Shown one piece after another: positions 1-8,094 of a DNA stretch of 23,582 nucleotides (positions within the stretch are counted from its first letter, which is position 1; every line of letters begins with the position of its first letter). The translations under genes were made by a program, and so were the position numbers. Under the pieces are notes generated by a model. It was given only the letters and a program-made list of their open reading frames with translations. It was not told where the DNA came from and did no database searches. The DNA is from Phototrophicales bacterium (GTDB lineage: Bacteria > Chloroflexota > Anaerolineae > Aggregatilineales > Phototrophicaceae), in the NCBI GenBank assembly GCA_002794515.1, contig PGTJ01000003.1, positions 1-23,582 of the forward strand. The letters are read 5' to 3'.

Positions 1-749
1 CCCGAAAAGCGTTGGAACGCCAAATCAGGATAGGTTAACCAATATAAAAACATCGGTATACAAACAATAAACGTGGTTAATCCCGCCCAAGCGATATGTC
101 GCCATAAACGGCGGTCATAAAGATAAAATCCCATCAGGGTTAACCCTGCATATGCTATCCATGCCCGCGCTGAAAAATAGGTATAGAGGGATAATCCCAG
201 AAATAATCCGCCAACAATCCAAAATTTGCGCCGATGTGTTTTGAATCCGCGCCATAAAAAGGCGAATGTCAACGCGCCTATCAATGGAAAGGTGATGGCA
301 CGAAAAGCCAAGTGGCTAAAATGCACATGCCAAAATAAAATTGCCAGTGCGCCAGCTACCCATATCGCGCCCGATTTGCCGAATAATTCACGACCAAGCC
401 GATAAATTGTGGCAATGGTGAGGATGCCGATCATCGTAGCGGCGATTCGCATGGTGGTCGATGATACGCCTAAAATAGCAAACCACCCTGCCACCCAATA
501 CATCCAGCCCGCCTCGCGCCCATAATTGGCGGGAAAGAATGGTGTTAGTCGTAGATTTTGGAGCAGAGACACGGCATCCAATCCATACCCCGCCTCATCT
601 GGTGCTATCATATCGGTCATCGCAGATAGCGGATACAAGCGCAAAAATGTGGCGATGAGCAAGATGCCCACCAATAAAAAAAGGGGTATAGCATGTATAC
701 CATACCCTTTTATGACGACTGCTTCATCTGATGATGAAGACTCAGACAT
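1..749 (-). CDS. Membrane glycosyltransferase, GT-C (PMT/ArnT-like) family, N-terminal part, truncated by window edge
   Basis: The open frame starts at ATG 749-747 and stays open to the left edge, giving about 249 visible residues and no stop. After a short Ser-rich cytoplasmic leader there is a membrane segment (about residues 21-37), then a first external loop with APDEAGYGLDA. The Asp-Glu pair (about D51/E52) matches the acidic motif that polyprenyl-phosphate-sugar dependent GT-C enzymes (GT39, ArnT, PMT_2 type) carry in that loop. Further hydrophobic helices follow (around YWVAGWFAILGV, IWVAGALAILFW and FWIVGGLFLGLSLY). Family knowledge suggests transfer of a sugar from a lipid carrier to a protein or glycan outside the membrane; the acceptor cannot be told. 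The start overlaps the end of the upstream methyltransferase by 8 bp, so the two are probably co-translated. The C-terminal part lies outside the window. Confidence 0.78.
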   Translation of the reverse strand, partial: MSESSSSDEAVVIKGYGIHAIPLFLLVGILLIATFLRLYPLSAMTDMIAPDEAGYGLDAVSLLQNLRLTPFFPANYGREAGWMYWVAGWFAILGVSSTTMRIAATMIGILTIATIYRLGRELFGKSGAIWVAGALAILFWHVHFSHLAFRAITFPLIGALTFAFLWRGFKTHRRKFWIVGGLFLGLSLYTYFSARAWIAYAGLTLMGFYLYDRRLWRHIAWAGLTTFIVCIPMFLYWLTYPDLAFQRFS

Positions 750-1428
750 GCTTCCACCAAATCCCTGTGCATTCGGGGACGACAGTCATGTTGTTCTGAC
801 GAACGTGATCGGCGAGTTCATCACCAAAAAAGAAGCGTATCAATCGTTCGGCTTGTTCAACCGTATCAAAACGATAATCGCTCCGCACCCAACGACGCAA
901 AAAACCGATGTTCCGCAAATAGTCATAATATTCAACGAATTCAGGCGATGGTGGCACAGGTTTAGAATGCCCTGTGCCGAGCGTCTCAATGACCACCATC
1001 GTGCCATTGGGACGAGTGATGCGCGCCATTTCACGGAGCATCTGTTGGATATGCACATCCCAATCATCGGGATACCAACCGATCGCATGACCAAATGACC
1101 ACCCTGCAACAGTCATATCAGATGACGCATCGGGTATGGGTAGCGCACGATTATCGGCAACGGCGAGCATCACAGGCTTTTTGAGCGTGCTTTGAAGGTG
1201 TTCGAGCATGTGTTGATATAAATCAAACGCAACAATTTTTTTGGCATGATTAGCAAACCAGCGCGTCAGCCGACCTGTACCCGCACCTAATTCGATAACT
1301 TCACTGTTGGCAACATGACGCAGGGTGAGCATGGCATTGGTGACGTTGTACATCATATCCTCTTTCGTCACCAATTGGTCATATAAATCGGCTTGTGATG
1401 TGTAAATCGTCTTAAAATGATTCGACAT
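742..1428 (-). CDS. Class I SAM-dependent methyltransferase (Methyltransf_11/25 type)
   Basis: A 228-residue soluble protein with a Rossmann methyltransferase core. Motif I is VIELGAGTGRLTRWFA (about residues 44-59), which binds S-adenosylmethionine. The acidic end of strand 2 is seen in IVAFDLYQHML, and motif post-I in LAVADNRALPIPDASSD, the usual layout of the UbiE/Methyltransf_11 group. The substrate cannot be read from the sequence. The gene starts 3 bp after the stop of the phosphomannomutase-like gene and its last 8 bp overlap the start of the GT-C glycosyltransferase, so the three look like one transcript. A role in modifying a sugar, lipid or other small molecule used in envelope glycosylation is a guess from context only. 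Confidence 0.85.
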   Translation of the reverse strand: MSNHFKTIYTSQADLYDQLVTKEDMMYNVTNAMLTLRHVANSEVIELGAGTGRLTRWFANHAKKIVAFDLYQHMLEHLQSTLKKPVMLAVADNRALPIPDASSDMTVAGWSFGHAIGWYPDDWDVHIQQMLREMARITRPNGTMVVIETLGTGHSKPVPPSPEFVEYYDYLRNIGFLRRWVRSDYRFDTVEQAERLIRFFFGDELADHVRQNNMTVVPECTGIWWKHV

Positions 1429-1431
1429 CTC

Positions 1432-2847
1432 TTACTCCGAGAACTTATGAATTTGGGCGACCAGCTTGTCTTGGTTGATTTCTGGATGCTTATCTAACAG
1501 CACCTTGAATCGGTGCATATATTCTAAAATTTGCGATTTTTCGTATGCCTCAAAGCGCAAGGTGATAGCTGGTTGTGTATTGCTGGCGCGTACCAAGCCC
1601 CAACCGTGTTCAAATACAGCCCGCGCCCCATCTACGGTTATCATTTCATATTCTTTCGCCAATTCCGATGCAATCTCGTCAATGATGGCAAATTTGACGT
1701 TATCGGGCGCATCGAGGATGATTTCAGGCGTGGCGACCAATTTGGGAATTTCATCAAAAATTTCGGCAATGGTTTTATCGGTCTGAGAGATAATTTCCAG
1801 CGTCTTGAGCGCCACCAATGGGGCATCATCAAAACCATAATAATTTTCACCAATGAACAAATGCCCGCTCACCTCACCACCCAGTGGTGCGCCCAATTCA
1901 CGCATTTTTTGTTTCATCAGGCTATGCCCCGCCTTCCACATGAACGGCTTGCCACCATATTTCTTGATTTCATCGGGCAACGCTTGCGAGGCTTTCACAT
2001 CAAAAACAACATATGATCCTGGATGGCGGCTAAGCAAGTCGCGTGCCAACAATGCCAACAGTCGATCGGCGGCGATGTGATGTCCATGATTATCGATAAA
2101 GCCACAACGGTCACTATCACCATCGAATGCCAAACCTAAATCGGCATTTAATTCGACCACTTTCGCCTCTAAATCTTTGGTCATTTCAGGATCTTCTGGA
2201 TTAGGCAGATGATTGGGATATGTGCCATCCGATTCCAGATACAAACCGTGTACTTTAATCCCCAATTTTTCGAGCAATGGCGGGATATATGTCCCCGATA
2301 ACCCGTTGCCCGCATCCAAGACAACCGTCAACGGTTTTTTAATCGTCACCATACTACCAATCTTTTCCATGTGCTTGTGAATCATGTTCAAATCGGTATC
2401 AAAAGCACCCTGTCCAACTGCAAAAGCATTGGCTTGTATAATCTTGAGCAAGTCTTGAATTTGGTCGCCAGCCAATGCCAATGTGCCATACGCCATTTTG
2501 ATGCCGTTATAGCGCGTATCGAGGTGGCTTCCTGTAATCATCACACCACCACCCTTGTCGCCATATTCGGCACAAGCAAAATAGGTGGTCGGGGTGAGGA
2601 CTTGCCCGATATCGGTGACATTCATCCCTGTCGAGAGCAATCCTTCTATCATGGCAGATTTGAGCGTGGTGGATGATGCACGATTATCACACCCAACAAA
2701 CACACGCTCTGTGGCAAATTTTTGTGGCAGATATGTCCCCAATGCCTTGCCGACCGCACGGGCTAAATCGGGGGTGATTTGTGGCGGATCGCCAATAACG
2801 GTGCCACGAATGTCATATTTTCTGAAAACAGATGTATCGAAACTCAT
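1432..2847 (-). CDS. Phosphomannomutase/phosphoglucomutase (alpha-D-phosphohexomutase family)
   Basis: A 471-residue protein of usual family length with all four domains. The N-terminus reads FRKYDIRG, typical of PMM/PGM (ManB/AlgC) enzymes that interconvert hexose 1- and 6-phosphates for nucleotide-sugar synthesis. The metal loop is DGDSDRCG (D242, D244, D246), the sugar-binding loop GGEVSGH (323-329), and the phosphate-binding loop RASNTQP lies near the C-terminus. The catalytic serine loop is odd: GVMITGSHLDTRYNG, where the family normally has TASHNP before a YNG. The phosphate-carrying Ser (S107) and His (H108) are kept, but Asn-Pro is replaced by Leu-Asp. An AAGGAG ribosome site lies about 9 bp before the ATG. 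It sits 17 bp after an unknown gene and 3 bp before the methyltransferase. Mannose versus glucose preference is not decidable here. Confidence 0.9.
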   Translation of the reverse strand: MSFDTSVFRKYDIRGTVIGDPPQITPDLARAVGKALGTYLPQKFATERVFVGCDNRASSTTLKSAMIEGLLSTGMNVTDIGQVLTPTTYFACAEYGDKGGGVMITGSHLDTRYNGIKMAYGTLALAGDQIQDLLKIIQANAFAVGQGAFDTDLNMIHKHMEKIGSMVTIKKPLTVVLDAGNGLSGTYIPPLLEKLGIKVHGLYLESDGTYPNHLPNPEDPEMTKDLEAKVVELNADLGLAFDGDSDRCGFIDNHGHHIAADRLLALLARDLLSRHPGSYVVFDVKASQALPDEIKKYGGKPFMWKAGHSLMKQKMRELGAPLGGEVSGHLFIGENYYGFDDAPLVALKTLEIISQTDKTIAEIFDEIPKLVATPEIILDAPDNVKFAIIDEIASELAKEYEMITVDGARAVFEHGWGLVRASNTQPAITLRFEAYEKSQILEYMHRFKVLLDKHPEINQDKLVAQIHKFSE

Positions 2848-2856
2848 ATCATATGC

Positions 2857-2862
2857 TCCTTC
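2857..2862 (-). promoter_or_regulatory. Ribosome binding site of the phosphomannomutase-like gene
   Basis: On the minus strand the sequence AAGGAG lies 9 bp before the ATG at 2847-2845. It falls in the 17-bp gap after the preceding gene and supports the chosen start. A nearer ATG at 2852-2850 is followed at once by a stop codon in its frame and is not used. Confidence 0.7.
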
Positions 2863-2864
2863 AC

Positions 2865-3455
2865 TTATTTAAGCGACTCTAAATAGGTCTGATATACGGG
2901 CGCGGCATTGCGAAATAAATCACGTCCAGCATCTAACAAACTTGCCCCATGACTGCTGACCCGATAGGTCATGTGAATAGCCAACAAGCGCATTTGCACC
3001 CGCACATCGGGCATTTCTGATGGTTGATATGCCCACAAAATCCGCCAATCACCACCAAAAACATCATGTGTGGTGTGTATCAAGCGGAGCAGAATATCTA
3101 ATGTGGCTTCATCAAACCATTCGTGATCATGATAACCATATGGACGGCGCATCGCATCGATAGGCGAACGAAAAATGGCATGATTACGCTCCACAATCAA
3201 CCACAATTCGCGCAATACACTCGGCAAACTCGGATAATCCTCTATCGCTTCCCGATGCGCGCCCCACGTCAGGGATGCCGCCCACGCGACACCTTTGCTA
3301 TAGGGATAGGCTTCAACCTGAAGCAATACATCGGGGCTATGATGAATATTGATATAACCCAATGTGGCTTGCCAAGCGGAAAATCCATCTTCAGGACGTT
3401 TTGGCAAAGGGCGGTTCGGTTGTGTCGAGGCGGTTTTATCATCGTCCAAGCGCAT
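2865..3455 (-). CDS. Uncharacterised protein coupled to the Clp-like ATPase
   Basis: I do not recognise this 196-residue protein. It is soluble-looking, with no signal peptide or membrane segment, and rich in Trp, Tyr, His and Arg. The first 20 or so residues are polar and probably disordered (Lys/Pro/Gln/Asp). The rest looks like a mixed globular domain with patches such as VLLQVEAYPYSKGVAW (a probable strand pair) and YGYHDHEWFDEATLDILLRL, which starts a helical half. No catalytic signature is evident. The ATG comes 1 bp after the TGA of the Clp-like gene (TGATATG), with an AGGGTG ribosome site inside the end of that gene, so translation is almost certainly coupled. That suggests a partner, adaptor or substrate of the ATPase, but this is inference from position only. 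Confidence 0.75.
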   Translation of the reverse strand: MRLDDDKTASTQPNRPLPKRPEDGFSAWQATLGYINIHHSPDVLLQVEAYPYSKGVAWAASLTWGAHREAIEDYPSLPSVLRELWLIVERNHAIFRSPIDAMRRPYGYHDHEWFDEATLDILLRLIHTTHDVFGGDWRILWAYQPSEMPDVRVQMRLLAIHMTYRVSSHGASLLDAGRDLFRNAAPVYQTYLESLK

Positions 3456-3456
3456 A

Positions 3457-5700
3457 TCACCCTATGGTTATATCTTTGCCATCATACAATGCTCGAAAGG
3501 TCAATGTGGCATCTGATAGGCTATTGGCATCAATCACCACCTCTGTCCCAACAGGTGGATTGGTCTTGAGCAGGAAATCGGCAAGTGGTTCACGCACACT
3601 ACGACGGATGATACGGCGCAATGGGCGTGCGCCGTATTCGGGTTCATCATTCTGCGCCATCATCCACGCAATGCCCTTATCGGTGAAACTCAGTTTTAAG
3701 CCACGTTCTTCTGCCATCTTGTTCTCTTTTTTAAGCAACAAGCGCAAAATTTTGCCCAAATTCATCTCATCGAGTGCATTGAACATGATCACTTCGTCTA
3801 AGCGATTGAGAAATTCAGGTCTGAACCACGAGCGCACATCGAGCATCGCCTCTTCACGGGCATCATCATCAATCACAGGCACAGCAAGGGCTTGTGACCC
3901 CAAGTTGCTGGTGAGGATGATAACCGTCTCGCTGAAATTGGTGAGATTGCCCCGTCCATCGGTCAGGCGACCCTCTTCAATCACCTGTAACAAGATGTCC
4001 ATGATGCGCGGATGCGCTTTTTCCACCTCATCAAACAACACGATAATGTATGGTTGTTGACGCACCCGTTCTGTGAGTTGCCCGCCCGCTTCGCTATCGA
4101 CATATCCACTGGGCGACCCAATCAGACGATTCAAACTAGACTCATCCTTAAATTCAGACATATCCAGTGGCAACATGGCATCTTCTGTGCCGAACATGAA
4201 CTCGGCTAATGCTTTTGCCAATTCCGACTTACCGACACCCGTTGGACCTAAAAATAAAAATGCACCAATCGGACGTTTTGAATCTTTCAAGCCGACACGC
4301 GCCGTCTTGATAGCCCGACTAACCGCCATAACTGCATTATCTTGCCCAATAATGCGTTCTTTGAGATGCTCTTCCATGTGTGCATAGCGCAGGCGTTCAT
4401 CCTCACCCAATTTATTGACAGGGATACCCGTCATATGACTGGCAGTGAGGGTGATGTCTTCTACATCTAAGATATGGTCACGCGCTTCGGGCTTGAATGC
4501 CAAGTTTTCTTGTTTGCTCATATTGACCATCGCGGCTGTCCGATGGAGCAATTGCTCGGCGCTGAGGGGCAACGGCACACTCGACATGTATCGCTTTGCC
4601 AAGCGCGAGGCGAGCGCCAACGCATCGGGCATAATTTCGATGTCGTAGTCGGCTTCGAGGTGCGATTTGCGAATACTGAGCATCTCGGTCGTCTCTTCAA
4701 TAGATGGTTCTGGCACGCGAACAATCTGGCTGTTTTCGGTGATGGCGCTCACGCCTGCCAACCGTTGGTTATATTCCAATTCGGTGGTCGAGACGATAAT
4801 CACGGGGTCATCACTCAGAAAAGCCTTCTGAATCATCGGCGTGGCTTTAGAAAATTCGGCTTTGATAGGTCCTCCAAAGAAGCGATGAATATGAGGGATA
4901 AATAGAATACCACCCATCGCCTTGCTCAGACCAGCCCGCACCGCTTTTTGGTCGTTATCGAGTAGCGCCACCTCATCAATTTGTACCAAATTATTCAGCC
5001 CAACGGGACCCTTTCCTTCTGCCATGAGCAATGCCAAACTATATGCCAATGTGCGCTTGCCCACTCCATCGGGTCCGATGAGTATCACATGACGTTTGAC
5101 CGATTGCGAGATGATATTGATGATATGACGTAACAAATCTTCGCGGAAATACACCGCCTTTAGCGCCCCAGATTTTGCATCTGCTACAAAATCTTGTGTT
5201 GTCCCATCTGAACGACGGCGGACACTACTATAATCCATCAAGATATCTTGGATAGATTTGGGTGTAATGCCGTGCTGGCGCAAAATGCCACTGGTACTCA
5301 TGGCGCTCTCGCTGAGTACAGCGAGCAAATGGTCAGTATCGATACGCACTTCATCTTGTGAATTAGCGAGGCTGAGGGCATCATCGATGAGGATAATCGT
5401 CTGACGCGACAAGGCAACAGCTTGATTGCCCTGTGCGATAAAATCTAAATTTCCGCTTTGGTCGCGCCGACTTTCGATTGCCAACTCAACTTGTTTATCT
5501 AACCGTTCTAAATCGACACCACGATTCGTCTTGAAAACCTCAAATAACCGATGTGCGGCGGTATTTTGCTGGCGCAACAATGCCAAGAGCAACAGTTCGG
5601 GCATAATGGTATCTTTACGGAATTGTTTTTTGAATTGCGCCGCAGAATTGAGCGCCCCTATCACATCTTTTGAAAGCAAATCTGGGTTCAGTGTCCCCAT
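3457..5700 (-). CDS. Clp/Hsp100 AAA+ ATPase with degenerate first nucleotide-binding domain
   Basis: A 747-residue, two-AAA+ class I Clp protein. Residues about 1-155 form a double Clp_N repeat. D2 is intact: Walker A GPTGVGKS (485-492), pore loop GYVD (532-535), Walker B IVLFDE (553-558), sensor 1 TSN (597-599), Arg finger in FLNRLDE, sensor 2 GAR (690-692). D1 keeps the fold but not the chemistry. Its Walker A ends GVGKRT, with Arg at the Thr/Ser site (R216). Walker B is ILFIPH instead of ILFIDE. The usual KYRG pore loop and the ERRF arginine-finger segment cannot be found. There is no long ClpB-type coiled-coil insertion, and no Leu/Ile-Gly-Phe ClpP-docking tripeptide between sensor 1 and FRPEFLNR. 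It is probably an unfoldase or remodeller driven by D2 alone and perhaps independent of ClpP. It is followed 1 bp later by an unknown coupled gene. Confidence 0.9.
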   Translation of the reverse strand: MGTLNPDLLSKDVIGALNSAAQFKKQFRKDTIMPELLLLALLRQQNTAAHRLFEVFKTNRGVDLERLDKQVELAIESRRDQSGNLDFIAQGNQAVALSRQTIILIDDALSLANSQDEVRIDTDHLLAVLSESAMSTSGILRQHGITPKSIQDILMDYSSVRRRSDGTTQDFVADAKSGALKAVYFREDLLRHIINIISQSVKRHVILIGPDGVGKRTLAYSLALLMAEGKGPVGLNNLVQIDEVALLDNDQKAVRAGLSKAMGGILFIPHIHRFFGGPIKAEFSKATPMIQKAFLSDDPVIIVSTTELEYNQRLAGVSAITENSQIVRVPEPSIEETTEMLSIRKSHLEADYDIEIMPDALALASRLAKRYMSSVPLPLSAEQLLHRTAAMVNMSKQENLAFKPEARDHILDVEDITLTASHMTGIPVNKLGEDERLRYAHMEEHLKERIIGQDNAVMAVSRAIKTARVGLKDSKRPIGAFLFLGPTGVGKSELAKALAEFMFGTEDAMLPLDMSEFKDESSLNRLIGSPSGYVDSEAGGQLTERVRQQPYIIVLFDEVEKAHPRIMDILLQVIEEGRLTDGRGNLTNFSETVIILTSNLGSQALAVPVIDDDAREEAMLDVRSWFRPEFLNRLDEVIMFNALDEMNLGKILRLLLKKENKMAEERGLKLSFTDKGIAWMMAQNDEPEYGARPLRRIIRRSVREPLADFLLKTNPPVGTEVVIDANSLSDATLTFRALYDGKDITIG

Positions 5701-5776
5701 AATCTCACCATCTATCCTTGAAAATTGTTATGTCTATAAAGGTATCGTGAATTTGCCCGACTCGCAAGTGACTGAT

Positions 5777-7420
5777 TTAACGCGCCGATAAATTCAGCAA
5801 TACCGCCAACGTGCCTCGTGCGCGAATTTCGCCAAATAAAATTCGACAAACAGACCGTACACCATCATCCTGCGGTCCATACGTGATGATGTATCCGCCA
5901 ATGCGCGGGAATAAATCGGCATCATATGGCGAATATAGCGCCACCGCCACCGTCTTTTCTGGCGGGAGTGCATTCACCAATCGTGCTTGTGCATATCCAG
6001 CATTACGAGTGAATACCACAATTTTATCCACCCGTCTGGATAATTCGACTGCCATTTGTACTTCTTCACTGGTGGGCGCGTTGGTAATCGATAACCATTG
6101 AATGGCAGGATGATACCCGCCACATGCCCGTGTGATGAGTGTGCGCTGTCCGGGATATATCAGGGCAACTGTATCAGTATCGCCAATGGGCAATTGCTGA
6201 TAGTAATCATACGCCACTGTGACACCCGCATCAAATACCAACGGCAATAATTCAGATGTGTTCGCCGATTGTATGCGAGCATTTGCGCCATTTGAATTCA
6301 GAGGTTGCCAATCGAATAAACCATATTGCGACTTGGCAGATAAAATCCGATACACCGACTCATCAATGCGCGCTTCAGCGATGCGCCCCGTCATCACAGC
6401 ATCCAAGACACCCTGCATAGCGACCATCTGTAACCGCTCGCTATAACCCGTGCCATATACCACCAAATCTACACCCGCTAAAATGGCTTGTATCGCCGCT
6501 TCATCAGGGGTGTATCGCCCATGAATGGCATCCATATCCATCGCATCCGTCATGATGATACCATTATAATCCAATTCTTGGCGCAATAAACCCGTAACCA
6601 CATTGTAAGAAAGTGTGGCGGGTGTTTCAGTCTCATCAAATGCTGTGAACCAAATATGCGCCACCATCACCGCCGCCACATTGGCATCAATCGCATACTT
6701 AAATGGGATAATTTCACGATTCATCAAAAAGTCACGACTATGGGTGATTTTTGGCAATGTCAGGTGGGAATCTTCAACAGTATCTCCGTGTCCGGGGAAA
6801 TGTTTGACAGTCGCCAAAACACCACCTGCTTGCATTCCCGCGATGTAATGTGTGAGCATACGCCCGACCAAATCGGGTACAGCACCCGGAGAACGCCGCC
6901 CAATGACAGTATTAGCGCGGTTGGTATCTAAATCTGCCACTGGCGCGAGGTTCATATTCACACCAACAGCCCGAATTTCGGTCGCCATCGCCTCGCCCAT
7001 ACGATAGGTCAAATCGGGGTCATCTGTCGCCGTCACTAAAGCAATCGGAGGCAATTCGGTGAAGCCCTCGCGCATTCGCATAATCCACCCACCTTCTTGG
7101 TCGGTAGCGATGAATAAGGGTATCGCACCGACATCCGCCATCGTCTGCTGATATTGATTGACCACTTGTGTTGTGCCTATTGGTGTGCTGATATTGTTAT
7201 CAAATAACACCACACCGGCAGGTTGCCATGTTTGGAGCATATCCCGCGCCACAAGGCTCACCCCTTGACCATAGGTATGCACCATGAACATCTGCCCCAC
7301 TTTCTGTTGCAGGGTCATCTGATCCATACGGGCTTGAATGGGGTCTGTTTGTGTGTTCACAGAGACCGTGAACACACTGATTATCAGCAAACATAAAGAA
7401 ACAGATTGTAGGGATTTCAT
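5777..7420 (-). CDS. Secreted glycoside hydrolase family 3 protein (beta-N-acetylhexosaminidase, NagZ-like)
   Basis: A 547-residue protein with an N-terminal signal peptide (hydrophobic residues about 5-20, probable cleavage near VNTQ). The GH3 barrel shows TDQEGGWIMR (106-115), KHFPGHGDT followed by EDSH (206-219) and the nucleophile region TDAMDMDAI, with D292 the likely nucleophile. The KHFPGHG...DSH pattern is the NagZ hallmark and contains the catalytic His-Asp dyad of that subgroup. The last 170 or so residues fit the GH3 C-terminal alpha/beta domain, absent from short cytoplasmic NagZ, so this is a longer, exported form. Family knowledge suggests removal of terminal N-acetylglucosamine from peptidoglycan fragments or other beta-hexosaminides outside the cell. 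Its ATG overlaps the preceding stop as ATGA, making it the last gene of a coupled trio. Confidence 0.9.
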   Translation of the reverse strand: MKSLQSVSLCLLIISVFTVSVNTQTDPIQARMDQMTLQQKVGQMFMVHTYGQGVSLVARDMLQTWQPAGVVLFDNNISTPIGTTQVVNQYQQTMADVGAIPLFIATDQEGGWIMRMREGFTELPPIALVTATDDPDLTYRMGEAMATEIRAVGVNMNLAPVADLDTNRANTVIGRRSPGAVPDLVGRMLTHYIAGMQAGGVLATVKHFPGHGDTVEDSHLTLPKITHSRDFLMNREIIPFKYAIDANVAAVMVAHIWFTAFDETETPATLSYNVVTGLLRQELDYNGIIMTDAMDMDAIHGRYTPDEAAIQAILAGVDLVVYGTGYSERLQMVAMQGVLDAVMTGRIAEARIDESVYRILSAKSQYGLFDWQPLNSNGANARIQSANTSELLPLVFDAGVTVAYDYYQQLPIGDTDTVALIYPGQRTLITRACGGYHPAIQWLSITNAPTSEEVQMAVELSRRVDKIVVFTRNAGYAQARLVNALPPEKTVAVALYSPYDADLFPRIGGYIITYGPQDDGVRSVCRILFGEIRARGTLAVLLNLSAR

Positions 7421-8094
7421 TCAACTTCTCGTGAAAAGGTCTCGCCACCGTCTGTTGTTGTGTATCGTACACGGTCATTTTGTAGGCTATTTTCGCGCCG
7501 TTCTTCGAGGATAATCGCCCATGTTTGGTCGTTATTAAATTCGGCTTGGATATGGGCGCATCCACCAATTTGTGGATTCACCGTGTATGCCGTGAGAATT
7601 TGTCGCCATGTCCGATTTTCATCACGCGATATCAAGATGAATGTTTGTGCATCATCACGCAGGCGTGCCTCAATCGGATAGCGGATAATCTGAAACGTGA
7701 CAGTGGGCGATAAACGATATTCCTGACAAATCACAATCGGCGATACCACCCGTCCAATATCCAAAAACTGACCTGTGCCAAAAAATAAGATATTCGCGCC
7801 GATAAGCGCCGTGATGGGGATGAGCAACGGATAACGCCTTGCACGCCACAACCGCCATAATCCCCATATGGTAACAAGCACGCCAAGGAACACAATAATC
7901 AATATCAACGGCGTAATCGTCATCAAACTCACCAAAAGCGGATAGAATATTCCTAAAAATAGCGCCCAAAATCGCTTAATCAGATGTGCTGTGGGGAATA
8001 TCACATGATGGGGTGACGAAAAAGCCACTGCCAAAGCGATGATGATGAATCCCCCCAAAACAATCCAAATCGCATATTTAATGAGATACTTCAT
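7417..8094 (-). CDS. Membrane protein with Asp-box-like motifs
   Basis: A 225-residue protein with no family I can name. The N-terminal half has three or four membrane segments (about 5-25, 42-60, 61-80 and 88-107). The C-terminal 110 residues are a soluble beta-rich region with two motifs resembling Asp boxes (SxDxGxTW): SRDENRTW (156-163) and TTDGGETF (213-220). Asp boxes mark turns in sialidase and other beta-propeller repeats, but two copies are too few for a complete propeller. Here the region may be a fragment, part of an oligomer, or a look-alike. The gene is joined by 4-bp ATGA overlaps to both neighbours, the esterase-CapA fusion before it and the GH3 hydrolase after it. A role anchoring or assisting those exported enzymes is plausible but unproven. 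Confidence 0.8.
   Translation of the reverse strand: MKYLIKYAIWIVLGGFIIIALAVAFSSPHHVIFPTAHLIKRFWALFLGIFYPLLVSLMTITPLILIIVFLGVLVTIWGLWRLWRARRYPLLIPITALIGANILFFGTGQFLDIGRVVSPIVICQEYRLSPTVTFQIIRYPIEARLRDDAQTFILISRDENRTWRQILTAYTVNPQIGGCAHIQAEFNNDQTWAIILEERRENSLQNDRVRYTTTDGGETFSREVE

Noticed and set aside
526..1098. A 190-codon plus-strand frame.
   Set aside because: It is antisense to the GT-C glycosyltransferase and the methyltransferase, both of which show clear family motifs on the minus strand.
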